A stretch of DNA of 64,000 bases from Paenibacillus dauci (GCF_000971985.1 NZ_KQ040798.1:611826-675825), one strand, 5' to 3'. Positions 26,478-36,418 are shown, numbered from the stretch's first letter. The notes: a model not told the origin generated them from the sequence alone. Numbers and translations are program-made.

Positions 26478-29400
26478 GATACAATACCTCTCTTCCACTT
26501 CAGGGTTTTGATCTCATATGGACGGAACGACAGAGTGATATGACCGTCAATTACAGATACAGGTTCCAGTTCATCCTCCAGCAGATTGGTGAGCATTACC
26601 TGATCGCCGCTTGCTGATCCGGTAGCCGGATCACCTGGCATGATCCAGCCCATTTTCACCTGACCGCGGCTGCCTGAAGACTCGTATAATCGCATAATCG
26701 TACCGTCGCCATCTTCGGCAGGTTTGATCGTTTCCAGAATAATATGATCGGCTTCATAATGCAGCAGCGGCTGTCCTGCCGGTATCGGAGCTACAGCAGA
26801 ATCATCTTCCGTTGATACTGTTGTCTGGGAAGGAGCAGCTTTGAACGCCTTGGCGAGTCGGTATGGTGCAGGCTGGTTAAGCTCCATTGCTGCACGAACT
26901 ACATGGGCTTCCCGCCAATTGCCACCATGCGGCAGTAGCGAATACGTAAACTCATGAGTCCCCTGGTCTGCCTGTACATCCGGCCATTTGGGAGCACGCA
27001 GCAGGGACAGGCGCATATGTCCATTTTTGATATCATAGCCGTATTTGCAGTCATTCATCAGGCTGACTCCATAATTGCCTTCAGATATATCGGCCCAGCG
27101 GTGTCCGCAGACCTCGAATTGAGCCTGTTCCCATGAAGTGTTGCTGCTCATTGTCCGTTCTAATGCACCAAATGGAATCTCGTAAGTGGCCGAGGCTGCC
27201 ACCAGATCTACAGGGAAATTGACCTTGAGCAGTTTATGACTTTCCCGCCACTGTACCTGTGTCTTGAAATCAATTCTCGGATGATCTGCGTACAGATACA
27301 TATCCTGCGTAATCTCTGACTGTCCGATCTGCCAGCTGAACCGTAAAATATCACCAGTACTGCCCCGCATGATCACCCGGGAAAATAGCAGCTGGGCTTT
27401 GCCAGCAGACTGCCCTGCAAATAGCGGATCAATATCCCAGGCGTCCCAGAGCGTCGGACGATCATGATAATATCCAAAAGCATTACCCGTATGCCCACTC
27501 TGAATCAGTTCACGATCATAACGCAGATCATAGAGGGAACTGATCTCACCGCGTTCATTAAAAGCGATCCGGTAAAATGGCGTCTCCCAGACCGGTGGAA
27601 CGCCAGCTCCCAGTACAATATCGTCGGGACCTGTCACATCGTCCTCATGCTCGTATTCGCCTGCCACCTCAATATGAACTGCGTTGGCTGCTTCTATGAC
27701 CTCTTCCTGCTGCGGACGAAGCCATACTGCTCGACAGCCAAATGCCGGGATCGATGGGACGTATACGCGAAGCAGATAGCTCGCTTCTGCCGTCTCAGCA
27801 GGCTGCAATACTTCTTCTATGGCATCCGCATCCGGACCAGAAGACAGCTGCTGATCCGATGTGGAAACTGAATCCAGTGGGACAATACCAGGCAGACGCT
27901 TCCGGGCAGCAGTGAATTGCAGAACAGGCTCTCCTGTCGTCTCTGAGGAAGATTCGGTTATTTCCCGAGGAACGATGTCGCTGGACAGACGTTGCCCTTG
28001 CTGATCATAGACAGCCATTCCCTGCAGCTCCTTGCCTCCCTCTATCTCCAGCCATTCACCACGTTCCCAGCCGAGACTGTTAAATACAACACAGGCTGTT
28101 CCTTCACCCGACAGATTTAGCGCATCGATCCACAGATCCAGCGCCTGATCCAGTGCTCCCTGGCCGATTCGCATAATCTCTTCGTACTCCACATCCGACG
28201 TATTATAGACTTCGGTAATGGCTGAACCGGGCACGATATCATGGAACTGATTGAGCATAATACCTGTCCATCCTTCACGGAACCGTTCAGCAGTGATCAC
28301 CGGGCCCGCCGCTTCACGGCTTCCATTCCAGATGAGCGGACTGACCGAGTAATCGGCTGCATTCACCGTATTCTGTAAATTATCAGAGATATTTGATAAC
28401 CCATCTGTATCACTCTCAGCTGCTACTGAGGACACAAGTGACCCTGTCGCCGGATGGCTCTCTGCCTCATGTGGTTGTACAGCTAGGCTAGAACGCTTCA
28501 ACCTTACAGCTGCCAGCCGCTCCCATACTTCCGCTTCCCGGTACAATGCTTCTGCTTTGCGGTTGTATCGCTTGTTCCGTGCCTGAGTCGTGTAGGTTCC
28601 CCGATGCAGCTCCAAATACAGATCTCCATGCCAGGTCGGCAGCTCGTCAGCCTTTTCGGCAGTATGGTCAAAAAATTCCTTTGCTGTTCCAAAAGACGCC
28701 TGCGGCTGACCGATCATCATCTCTGCGTGCTGCACGTACTCCACCATATCGAGGGTGACGCCACCTCCGCCATCGCCGTGACCGTATAGCAGCATCTGCT
28801 CGGGGTGGATATTTTTCTGACGGTAGGATTGCCAGTGTTCATCGATATCCTTGACACTGGTCGACTCATTCACCCCGTGATTCAGGTAAGACAATACCGG
28901 CGTACCGTCAATACCTACCCACTGGAACAGGTCATACGGAAAAATATTCGTATCATTCCAGTTGAGCTTGGTTGTCATAAAATAGTCAATCCCCACCTGG
29001 CGCAGCAGCTGGGGCAATGATGCCGCATAACCGAACGTATCCGGCAGCCACTCGATCGTCGAAGTCACACCGAATTCCTCCCGATAAAATCGCTGTCCGT
29101 ACAGCAGCTGACGGGCAAGTGATTCACCGCTTGGAATATTCAGATCCGGCTCCACCCACATGCCACCGACCAGTTCCCAACGCCCCTCTGCAATATAGGC
29201 TTTTACTTTGGCATACAGATCGGGATAATGATCCTTCACATAGGCAAATAACTGAGGTTGGCTCTGGGTATAGATAAATTCCGGGTATTGCTCCAGCAAC
29301 GTACACATCGTTGAAAACGTACGGCTGGTCTTGCGCACCGTCTCCCGAATCGGCCATAGCCAGGCAATATCGATATGCGATTGTCCGACCATAATCATGC

Positions 29401-30097
29401 GTCCATTATTTTCCTGTGACGAAGTATATGGTCCGGTCTGCTCACGCAGCAGTTGTTCCAGCTGACTCCACGGCTCTTCCAGTTGCCAGGAATCTTCCGG
29501 TAGATCATAGGCGGCATTCATGCATTGTTCGAGTGCCTCCGTCATATGTAATCGGCGCAGTTCTCCTTCCGACAGACGGCGAACCGAGTCCATCAATAGC
29601 CGCAGACTGTAGATCAGACTGCGTAATCCGGCATTTACACTAACCAGGCTGGCAGTGAATCCGGTAAGCGGTATTACCTTTTCCGGCTGTCCGTTCAGAG
29701 GGTCATGCGGTTCGGGAATCGGATCATACAATTCAATCTCCAGCTGCAGCGTCTGACCGGCGTGTTCCGGACGTAAAGGAACAAAAGTGTGATTGCGGTC
29801 CAGACCATGATAGAACTCTCCATTCACCCGCAGCAGTCCTTCACCGCCGCCTGCGCTGAACAACAGTCCAGCCGGATGCTCTGCCCAGGATGCAGGCAGC
29901 GACACTTTGGCTTCCAATAAATAAGTAATCCCGTGCTTCCCCTGCAGCGTCATATTACTCTGACGGCGGGGTGACAATGTCTCATAGCGTCCTGCTGTAA
30001 TATAACGTGCCTCTTCGATCGTCCAGTCAGTCAGTTCTATCTGTTCCAGCCATTGTCGTTCGGCAAGATGCTTCACAAATCGTTCCATACGATGCAT
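26474..30097 (-). CDS. GH38 alpha-mannosidase
   Basis: A 1207-residue GH38 retaining alpha-mannosidase. Zinc-site motif HIDIAWLWPIRETVRKTSRT (about residue 255), SQPQLFAYVKDHYPDLY, WVEPDLNIPSGESLARQLL and the nucleophile aspartate in EWLPDTFGYAASLPQLL are all present. The helical middle domain (RGTYTTQARNKRYNRKAE) and the C-terminal beta domains follow. A stretch near residues 545-605 rich in Ser, Ala and Glu looks like a flexible insert in the middle domain. ATG 30097 has AAGGAGG six bases upstream. There is no signal peptide, so the substrate must be imported. It is coupled to GH125 downstream. Confidence 0.93.
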   Translation of the reverse strand: MHRMERFVKHLAERQWLEQIELTDWTIEEARYITAGRYETLSPRRQSNMTLQGKHGITYLLEAKVSLPASWAEHPAGLLFSAGGGEGLLRVNGEFYHGLDRNHTFVPLRPEHAGQTLQLEIELYDPIPEPHDPLNGQPEKVIPLTGFTASLVSVNAGLRSLIYSLRLLMDSVRRLSEGELRRLHMTEALEQCMNAAYDLPEDSWQLEEPWSQLEQLLREQTGPYTSSQENNGRMIMVGQSHIDIAWLWPIRETVRKTSRTFSTMCTLLEQYPEFIYTQSQPQLFAYVKDHYPDLYAKVKAYIAEGRWELVGGMWVEPDLNIPSGESLARQLLYGQRFYREEFGVTSTIEWLPDTFGYAASLPQLLRQVGIDYFMTTKLNWNDTNIFPYDLFQWVGIDGTPVLSYLNHGVNESTSVKDIDEHWQSYRQKNIHPEQMLLYGHGDGGGGVTLDMVEYVQHAEMMIGQPQASFGTAKEFFDHTAEKADELPTWHGDLYLELHRGTYTTQARNKRYNRKAEALYREAEVWERLAAVRLKRSSLAVQPHEAESHPATGSLVSSVAAESDTDGLSNISDNLQNTVNAADYSVSPLIWNGSREAAGPVITAERFREGWTGIMLNQFHDIVPGSAITEVYNTSDVEYEEIMRIGQGALDQALDLWIDALNLSGEGTACVVFNSLGWERGEWLEIEGGKELQGMAVYDQQGQRLSSDIVPREITESSSETTGEPVLQFTAARKRLPGIVPLDSVSTSDQQLSSGPDADAIEEVLQPAETAEASYLLRVYVPSIPAFGCRAVWLRPQQEEVIEAANAVHIEVAGEYEHEDDVTGPDDIVLGAGVPPVWETPFYRIAFNERGEISSLYDLRYDRELIQSGHTGNAFGYYHDRPTLWDAWDIDPLFAGQSAGKAQLLFSRVIMRGSTGDILRFSWQIGQSEITQDMYLYADHPRIDFKTQVQWRESHKLLKVNFPVDLVAASATYEIPFGALERTMSSNTSWEQAQFEVCGHRWADISEGNYGVSLMNDCKYGYDIKNGHMRLSLLRAPKWPDVQADQGTHEFTYSLLPHGGNWREAHVVRAAMELNQPAPYRLAKAFKAAPSQTTVSTEDDSAVAPIPAGQPLLHYEADHIILETIKPAEDGDGTIMRLYESSGSRGQVKMGWIMPGDPATGSASGDQVMLTNLLEDELEPVSVIDGHITLSFRPYEIKTLKWKRGIVS

Positions 30098-30324
30098 AGT
30101 GGGCCTCCTTGGGCAAAAACTGCGTATAGTGTGCTGATGGTAGTATAGTGACGTGCAGGGAAAAGACGGCATGGTTAGCGTATTTTATTCATAATGTGAA
30201 GTGTTCTATTTCAAATACTTCATTACTATTGATCAGTTTGGATATTGGCTCCTCCTGCTTCTTAATAGAGAACAGCTTAAGATAGCAGATCCCCCTGTAA
30301 AATATGCCGGTTGAACCGTATCCG

Positions 30325-32637
30325 TTACTTTGCAGCGATAACAGTCAGAACGGCAGACTTGCCTGTTACAGAGCTGCCACCAACCTGAATTCGGAACTCT
30401 CCAGGCTCAACGACCCTGTTCAGCTGCGAGGTGACCAGTTCCAGGTGCTCGGGTGTCAGGGTAAAGGTGACCTCGCTGCTCTCACCCGGTTCCAGCCATA
30501 TTTTATAGAATCCTTTTAACTCTTTATCCGGACGGGTGACAGAGGATACCAGATCGGTCAGATACAGCTGGGCGACTTCCCACCCTGCCCGGCTGCCGGT
30601 ATTGGTAATCTGCACGGTAACCGCCGCCGATTGATCGGGATGAATCAATGCCGGTGAGACAACAGGATCACTATAGGCAAAAGTCGTATAGCTCAGTCCA
30701 TGCCCAAATGGATATGCAGGTTGCAGATCCATTTCCAGATATCGCTTGCCTCGTGTGCGCTTGCCATTGTAATAGATCGGCAGCTGTCCTACATGACGGG
30801 GAACCGAGATGGTCAATCGTCCCGAAGGATTCACCTCTCCATACAGAATCTCGGCCAACGCATGTCCGCCTTCCTGCCCGGGATACCAGGCTTCGATAAT
30901 GGCATCTGCGTGCTCATCGATCCACGGCTCTGCGATCGGACGACCATTGATATAGATGACGATCAGCTTTTTGCCCAGGGCATGAACCGCCTGACACAGT
31001 CTTAGCTGTACACCGGTCAGATTGAGGTCTACCCGGTCAATGCCCTCGCCGCTCTCCATATCGCTCGCTCCGGAATTATGTACCAGAGATTGGCCGGTAC
31101 GCAGATCGACGGTGCCTTCGCCAAAGTCCCTTGCGCTCGAACCTCCAAGCACCATCACTACGGTCTCTGCCTGCCCTGCCACTTCCAATGCGTATGCAAA
31201 CCCTTCCTCCGATTCATCACGGATGCGGCAGCCTGGCGCATACAGAAGCTGATCATCCAGCCCCTTTGCTGCCAGATATTGACGAATGCCTTCCAGCACA
31301 GTAATAACTTTGCCTTCCGGTTGTGGCGAAGTATAATCACCCAGCTGGTTATACGGCGTGTTGCCGTTGGGACCGATAACTGCAATTTTACCAGCTGTCT
31401 CCAATTGGATTGGAAGCGCATTCTCTTTGTTCTGGAGCAAAATAATGCCCTGGCGGGCGACTTCCCGTGCCAGCTCAATGTGCTCTTGCGAATGAATGAG
31501 CTGCTCCGCCCGGTCAGGATCTACATAAGGATGATCAAACAATCCCAGTCGGAACTTGATCTCCAGCAGACGCTGCACCGCCTGATCCAGATGTGCTTCA
31601 TCGGCGATTCCCTGCTCCAGCGCAGAATTCAGATACCGGCTGAACATGGAACCGGACATCTCCAGGTCAATGCCTGCTTTCAGTGCGAGTGCTGTTGCCT
31701 GCTCGCCATTTTCTACAATATTATATCCGTGTACCAGCATATTCATGGCGCTGGCATCGGTAATGACGAATCCGTCAAATCCCCATTGTCTGCGCAGTAC
31801 CTCTTCCAGCAGATACTCGCTGGATGTGCACGGCACACCGTCGATCTCGTTATAGGCGGTCATGACCGATACAGCTCCCGCCTCTACGGCCTTGCGAAAA
31901 GGAACCAGATCCACCTCGTGCAGTTCCTTCATCCCCATATGTACAGGCGCTGCATTGCGTCCACCCTCCGAAGCGCCATAGCCTGCAAAATGCTTGAGTG
32001 TAGCCATTACACTGTCCGGTGCATCCAGCCCCCGACCCTGTAGTCCTCTTACAGCAGCTGCAGCCAGCTCGCCAGCCAGATAAGGATCTTCGCCATACGT
32101 CTCTTCTGTACGCCCCCAGCGCGGATCGCGTACGATATCGAGTACTGGTGAATAGGTGGCCACTCCGCCCTGACTGCGCGTCTCTATCGCCACCGCATGA
32201 CACATCTCTTCATACAGCTCGGTGTTCCATGTGCTGGCAGCCAGCAGCGGCACCGGATAGACGGTAGCGCCGATCGCCATATGTCCATGCGAGCACTCTT
32301 CGCCAAACATCAGCGGAATGCCCAGCCGGGATTGCTCTATTGCATACTTCTGAATGGTATTCAGCGCAGCTGCTCCCTCACGCGGAGACAACCCGGTCTC
32401 CAGTGTAACTTCTGTCCATGGATCGGCACGCAGTGCTGCGTAAAGCGCACCTATCCGGCCTTCCCGGATCTGCTGTCTGAATTCTTCGGTTAATGTAATC
32501 GTACCGTCAGAATTGCGTTCAAATGTCTGCCAGCCGAATATTTGTACCAGCTGCCCGACTTTTTCCTCCCTGGTCATTCGTGAACATAAATCCTGTACTC
32601 TTTCCTGCAGCGAATACGTTGCATCTTGATAGATCAT
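30325..32637 (-). CDS. GH3 beta-glycosidase
   Basis: A 770-residue GH3 enzyme, the beta-glucosidase/beta-xylosidase family. Seen are the N-terminal TIM barrel (LKHFAGYGASEGGRNAAPVH), the nucleophile aspartate in GFVITDASAMNML, the second alpha/beta domain (IAVIGPNGNTPYNQLGDYTS and EAWYPGQEGGHALAEIL), and a C-terminal fibronectin-III-like domain. No signal peptide is visible. The start is ATG 32637, with AAAGGG upstream; GTG 32649 lies too close to that site. It is the first gene of the four-glycosidase run. The sugar cleaved is not fixed by the family; beta-glucose, beta-xylose or beta-N-acetylglucosamine are possible. Confidence 0.9.
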   Translation of the reverse strand: MIYQDATYSLQERVQDLCSRMTREEKVGQLVQIFGWQTFERNSDGTITLTEEFRQQIREGRIGALYAALRADPWTEVTLETGLSPREGAAALNTIQKYAIEQSRLGIPLMFGEECSHGHMAIGATVYPVPLLAASTWNTELYEEMCHAVAIETRSQGGVATYSPVLDIVRDPRWGRTEETYGEDPYLAGELAAAAVRGLQGRGLDAPDSVMATLKHFAGYGASEGGRNAAPVHMGMKELHEVDLVPFRKAVEAGAVSVMTAYNEIDGVPCTSSEYLLEEVLRRQWGFDGFVITDASAMNMLVHGYNIVENGEQATALALKAGIDLEMSGSMFSRYLNSALEQGIADEAHLDQAVQRLLEIKFRLGLFDHPYVDPDRAEQLIHSQEHIELAREVARQGIILLQNKENALPIQLETAGKIAVIGPNGNTPYNQLGDYTSPQPEGKVITVLEGIRQYLAAKGLDDQLLYAPGCRIRDESEEGFAYALEVAGQAETVVMVLGGSSARDFGEGTVDLRTGQSLVHNSGASDMESGEGIDRVDLNLTGVQLRLCQAVHALGKKLIVIYINGRPIAEPWIDEHADAIIEAWYPGQEGGHALAEILYGEVNPSGRLTISVPRHVGQLPIYYNGKRTRGKRYLEMDLQPAYPFGHGLSYTTFAYSDPVVSPALIHPDQSAAVTVQITNTGSRAGWEVAQLYLTDLVSSVTRPDKELKGFYKIWLEPGESSEVTFTLTPEHLELVTSQLNRVVEPGEFRIQVGGSSVTGKSAVLTVIAAK

Positions 32638-32955
32638 GATGGCAATCACCCTTTACCCTTTTGTTGAGAGAATGGTTGACGTACATTTTTCGTGTCAGCT
32701 TTTAGCAAAGAATGTCTAATTTATTGGAGTATTGGCAATGGTGTTGTGTTAGTACTTCTGCTTTAAAGAGGGGATACCTGTCTAAAAATGATTAAAAATT
32801 TTACTTTATGCCATAAAAAATTATTTATTGTCTTCTCTTTTTGCATTTTATCGACTTATAGTTGTACCTATCTTCTGTTAGATGCCGATCATCCAAATCA
32901 ACTGATTTCAAAAAAAATGGGCAATTTCTTTTACTGCATCAGCAGGAAGATACAG
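32638..32955. other. Intergenic region upstream of the GH3 gene
   Basis: About 320 AT-rich bases. A 61-residue plus-strand frame (32788-32973) lacks a ribosome site and is not called. No clear promoter was found for the glycosidase genes. Confidence 0.3.
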
Positions 32956-32984
32956 CAAAAAGACGGGATCTAATGACCCCGTCT
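32956..32984 (-). terminator. Terminator of the M29 aminopeptidase gene
   Basis: On the minus strand AGACGGGGTC pairs with GATCCCGTCT around ATTA, then TTTT follows. Confidence 0.85.
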
Positions 32985-33019
32985 GGTTGATGATGCATCT
33001 ATGAAAAGAATTCGGAAAA

Positions 33020-34255
33020 TCAGAATGCCCAGTTGCCCTGACGGAAGACCGGTTCAATCGTGCCATCCGGCAGTTCGCCGTCAATATCCAGTTCTGCCGA
33101 GCCGACCATAAAGTCCACATGGGTCAGGCTGACATTGGCGCCGCGCTGTACCAGCTCTTCTTTGCTAAGCTGCGTACCGCCTTTGATATTGGTTGGATAG
33201 GCGCTACCCAGCGCAAAGTGGCAGGATGCATTCTCATCAATACCCGTATTGTAGAAAATACGATTCAATCTGGAAATCGGAGAGTCGTATGGAACAAGCG
33301 CAATTTCTCCAAGATAGGAAGCACCCTCATCCGTATCCAGCAGATCGGTCAGGTACTCGCGTCCGGCTGCCGCATCATATTCCACGACTTTGCCATCTTT
33401 GAATGTCAGTGTGATGCCTTCGACCAAGCGGCCGTTCAGGTTCAGCGGCATCGTGCTTTTCACCGTTCCATTTACACCGGTGCGATGAGGCATCGAGAAT
33501 ACTTCCTCTGTCGGCATGTTGGCGACAAAGTAAGTACCCGCGTCATTCTCGCCACCGCCGCTACGCCAGATATGGCCTTCCGGCAGCTGTACATGCAAGT
33601 CTGTTCCAGGCGCGCGGTAATGCAGGCTTTTGTATTTTTTGCCATTCAGCAGATTTTTGCCTTTACGCAGATGCTCGATATGTTCGCGCCAGGCGGCTAC
33701 CGGATCATTGTCTGCGGTAACCCGGTTCATCATGAAGATCGCTTCCCACATCGCAGGGATGCGCTCTGTTTCGGGTAGATCGGCATATACCTTGTTCGCC
33801 CAGGCTGCAGTCGGTGCTTTGATGAGCGACCAGCTGATGCGGCTGTTGCGTGTGTAGACGCTGTATTTCTCATTGGCTATCGCTGTAGCCTTGACCGAAG
33901 CGGATACTTTCCAGGAATCAATACCATCAAACAGCTCCGGATTCGGTACTTTGATACGCAGAATAGCTCCGCCTTCTTCGGCGAATTTCTCCATCATGTC
34001 GGCATGCCACTGCGGATAATAGCCAAACGTATCATCGGCTGCATGCTCGTAGCGGATACGGGTGACCTGCTCGTCATCCCAATCGACCATGACGTATTTG
34101 GCACCGGCGTCATAGGCCTTAGCTACAATCAGCCTTGTCAGTTCAGCCGTCTCCAGAGGTGCATTGACAATCAGCACCTGACCTGGCTGGATATTTACGC
34201 CAACCTGAATGACCAGTTCAGCATATTTTTGCAGCATGGTTGTAAAAGAATTCAT
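33020..34255 (-). CDS. M29 family aminopeptidase
   Basis: A 411-residue metallo-aminopeptidase of the AmpS/AmpT (M29) family. It removes N-terminal residues from peptides in the cytoplasm. Seen are the N-terminal domain (AELVIQVGVNIQPGQVLIVN) and the C-terminal metal-site segments LVEGITLTF, YLGEIALVP, NASCHFALGSAYP and LTHVDFMVG, which hold the expected Glu, His and Asp ligands. ATG 34255 has AGGGG nine bases upstream. The few extra residues of the open frame to 34279 are unsupported. It is a single gene with its own terminator. Confidence 0.93.
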   Translation of the reverse strand: MNSFTTMLQKYAELVIQVGVNIQPGQVLIVNAPLETAELTRLIVAKAYDAGAKYVMVDWDDEQVTRIRYEHAADDTFGYYPQWHADMMEKFAEEGGAILRIKVPNPELFDGIDSWKVSASVKATAIANEKYSVYTRNSRISWSLIKAPTAAWANKVYADLPETERIPAMWEAIFMMNRVTADNDPVAAWREHIEHLRKGKNLLNGKKYKSLHYRAPGTDLHVQLPEGHIWRSGGGENDAGTYFVANMPTEEVFSMPHRTGVNGTVKSTMPLNLNGRLVEGITLTFKDGKVVEYDAAAGREYLTDLLDTDEGASYLGEIALVPYDSPISRLNRIFYNTGIDENASCHFALGSAYPTNIKGGTQLSKEELVQRGANVSLTHVDFMVGSAELDIDGELPDGTIEPVFRQGNWAF

Positions 34256-34606
34256 TGTGCTCAGCCCCTTTGCTATCACAGAAGTAGTCCAGTGGATCTA
34301 ACTATTTGTTTCATTTAAATCCATTTACAGCAATTAATGTTCCGCTTTGTACAATAGAAATAAACTAACTTGCCATAAATTCCAGCAAATGTGCAGAAAG
34401 AAGAAGTGAAGCAGATTGGTTTATATTCTTTTTGAAAATGCGGCTATTCAAAGTGTAAAATTGACCACTGGATGATACAGACTTACTTATTATACTCCTT
34501 AACATGCCAGCCTACACTATCCGAATAATCCAATCGGTTGCGATCCTTATATGCGGACAGGCTTTTAAAGAGGAGAGAACTGTTATATTTCCGCCATAAA
34601 AATATC
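34256..34606. other. Intergenic region between M29 gene and narK terminator
   Basis: About 350 AT-rich bases. No gene is supported; a 60-residue minus-strand frame at 34483-34665 overlaps the terminator and is not called. Confidence 0.3.
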
Positions 34607-34656
34607 AAAAAAGGCTGATATTCTCCTCCACTCCGGAAAAGAAGATCAGCCTTTTT
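34607..34656 (-). terminator. Terminator of narK
   Basis: AAAAAAGGCTGAT and ATCAGCCTTTTT pair across a 25-nt loop, about 90 bases after the narK stop. Confidence 0.75.
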
Positions 34657-34746
34657 ATGCATCATAGAGCTATGCCAGTATGTTCAATCTACTAAAAATA
34701 AACTTTCCTTTTTTCTTATAGTCACGGATTCACACATCTATCTCCC

Positions 34747-35970
34747 TTATCCAGCCTGACGTGCCGATTCACTGATTGCTGCACTGCGCAGCCAGCTACC
34801 GCGCCACCGGGTCTGCATCACGACCAGCAGCACCAGCGAGCAGAAGGCCACCGTACCCAGTACGATAAATCCAGGCGTGTAAGAGCCTGCTGTTTTGTAC
34901 AGATTGCCAAGAACCAGCGGCAGCGCATAACCGCCGAGTCCTCCTGCGGCACCGACAATCCCGGTGACCAGACCGATCTCATTGCCGAAACGCTGCGGAA
35001 CCAGCTGGAACACTGAACCATTGCCCGCTCCCAGACACATCATACCGATAAACAGCAGCACCACCACGACCGGCAGCGGCGGCAGGAAAGAAACGCACAG
35101 CAACATTGCCCCGGCTCCGGTATACAGATACATCAGCATCCGTGTACCGCCGATTTTGTCTGCCAGATACCCGCCGACCGGACGGAAAAAGCTGCCGGCA
35201 ATTACACAGATGGTTGTAATATCCGCTGCATGAACAGCAGACAATCCATACTGTGTATTGAAGAAAATAGTCAAATAATTTGCCAGACCGACAAAACCGC
35301 CAAAGGTCACACAATAAAAGGCACAGAACACCCACGCATCCCGCTGACTCAAAATGGAAGCATACTGGGACAGCTTTTTCGGTGCGGGACGATCCGGGCT
35401 GTTCTTGGCAAAAATACTAAAGTAGATAAAAACGATAACGATTGGAATCATCGCGATACCAAATACGACTTCCCAGCTGCCAAAATACTGGGCCAACCGA
35501 TTGGCAAACAGGGTGGCGAGCACCGTACCACTATTACCGGCGCCAGCTATGCCCATAGCCAGACCCTGATGCTCCTTGGGATACCACTGACTTGCCAGTG
35601 GCAGTGCCGCAGCAAAAGACGCACCAGCTATTCCCAACAGCAACGCAACCACATACAGTTGATCCAGCGACTGTACCCATTGCCAGCCCAGATACAGCGG
35701 CACCAACGTAACAATCATTCCCAGCTGCGCTGTCAGTTTGGGGCCAATATAGTCGGACAGAAATCCGAGCAGCAGCCGTAAAATGGAACCTCCGAGTACC
35801 GGAAGAGCGACCAGCTGTGCTTTTTGCACAGGATCCATCGGATAATCCTGCGCAATAACGACACTTAAGGGCCCAATCAATCCCCAGATCATAAAGCTGA
35901 TATCAAAGTACAAAAAAGAACCAAATAATGTAGGCTTATGCCCGCTCTGCCAGAAACTTTTTCTCTCCAT
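34747..35970 (-). CDS. narK: NarK/NasA-type nitrate/nitrite transporter
   Basis: A 407-residue MFS protein of the nitrate/nitrite porter family. Twelve helices are expected; the diagnostic pieces are FDISFMIWGLIGPLSVVIAQ, RLLLGFLSDYIGPK, the glycine-rich nitrate signature GIAGASFAAALPLASQWYP and GIAGAGNSGTVLATLFANRL, and GAAGGLGGYALPL in the second half. ATG 35970 has GAGGAG eight bases upstream. It likely supplies nitrate to the nasBC reductase encoded 8 kb away. A consensus promoter and an ANTAR-type terminator/antiterminator leader precede it, so its transcription is probably controlled by antitermination in response to nitrate. Confidence 0.93.
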   Translation of the reverse strand: MERKSFWQSGHKPTLFGSFLYFDISFMIWGLIGPLSVVIAQDYPMDPVQKAQLVALPVLGGSILRLLLGFLSDYIGPKLTAQLGMIVTLVPLYLGWQWVQSLDQLYVVALLLGIAGASFAAALPLASQWYPKEHQGLAMGIAGAGNSGTVLATLFANRLAQYFGSWEVVFGIAMIPIVIVFIYFSIFAKNSPDRPAPKKLSQYASILSQRDAWVFCAFYCVTFGGFVGLANYLTIFFNTQYGLSAVHAADITTICVIAGSFFRPVGGYLADKIGGTRMLMYLYTGAGAMLLCVSFLPPLPVVVVLLFIGMMCLGAGNGSVFQLVPQRFGNEIGLVTGIVGAAGGLGGYALPLVLGNLYKTAGSYTPGFIVLGTVAFCSLVLLVVMQTRWRGSWLRSAAISESARQAG

Positions 35971-36049
35971 CTCTCTCGCTCCTCTGTATTCGATAATGTA
36001 CTGATTTCGATGATCCGGCATGTTTGTTGATTGCATAAGTCCATACAAA

Positions 36050-36094
36050 AAGCCGCAATTTCCCCTTTGGAATCAAAGGATAAAATTGCGGCTT
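36050..36094 (-). terminator. Leader terminator before narK
   Basis: AAGCCGCAATTT pairs with AAATTGCGGCTT, with an inner CCTTTG/CAAAGG stem; TTTTT follows on the minus strand. It lies between the narK promoter and start codon, with no other gene to terminate, so it must act on narK itself. Confidence 0.85.
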
Positions 36095-36122
36095 CATTGC
36101 CTGCGTTTGCACATCATTGTGC
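36088..36122 (-). promoter_or_regulatory. ANTAR-type dual hexaloop antiterminator of narK
   Basis: On the minus strand the first hairpin is GCAC-AATGAT-GTGC (36109-36122). After a 4-nt linker the second is GC-A-GGC-AATGAA-GCCGC (36088-36104). Both hexaloops have A at position 1 and G at position 4, the signature recognised by ANTAR-domain proteins such as NasR and EutV. The last seven bases of the second hairpin also form the leader terminator stem, so the two structures exclude each other. Confidence 0.8.
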
Positions 36123-36168
36123 TTGAATATGTAAACTTATGAATCACCGGATAGTGAATTTGTTTCAA

Positions 36169-36197
36169 ATTATAAGAATATTTTATTCGTGTGTCAA
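36169..36197 (-). promoter_or_regulatory. Sigma-A promoter of narK
   Basis: TTGACA (36192-36197) and TATAAT (36169-36174), both consensus, are separated by 17 bp on the minus strand. Transcription should begin near 36162, giving a leader of about 190 nt. Confidence 0.88.
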
Positions 36198-36402
36198 TTA
36201 AATTAACAAAATTATAAGAAAATAATTTTATGAGTCATATAATATAACATATAATTATACATAACTTATTATTCATCATATTGGCCTCCTCTTCGATTCG
36301 TGCGATTCCTTTACTTCTTTCTTTTTTCAAATCGGTTCTCTTTTGTACTTAGCTTTTTATGATCCGATTTTCCAGTTAAAGATATGCATCCACATACTAA
36401 TA

Positions 36403-36418
36403 TGTTCATTATTGAACA
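36403..36418. promoter_or_regulatory. Proline-operon operator, copy 1
   Basis: TGTTCATTATTGAACA, identical to two other copies in the proline region. It lies 128 bp upstream of the proline dehydrogenase start. A weak promoter, TTGTAC (36453) with TATACA (36477), sits downstream of it. Confidence 0.8.

Noticed and set aside
30098-30324. Imperfect inverted repeat GAAGTGTT/AATACTTC in the GH3-GH38 gap
   Set aside because: One mismatch, short arms and no T-run; not enough to call a site.
32788-32973. 61-codon plus-strand frame with a hydrophobic start
   Set aside because: No ribosome site, very AT-rich, and it overlaps the terminator of the aminopeptidase gene.
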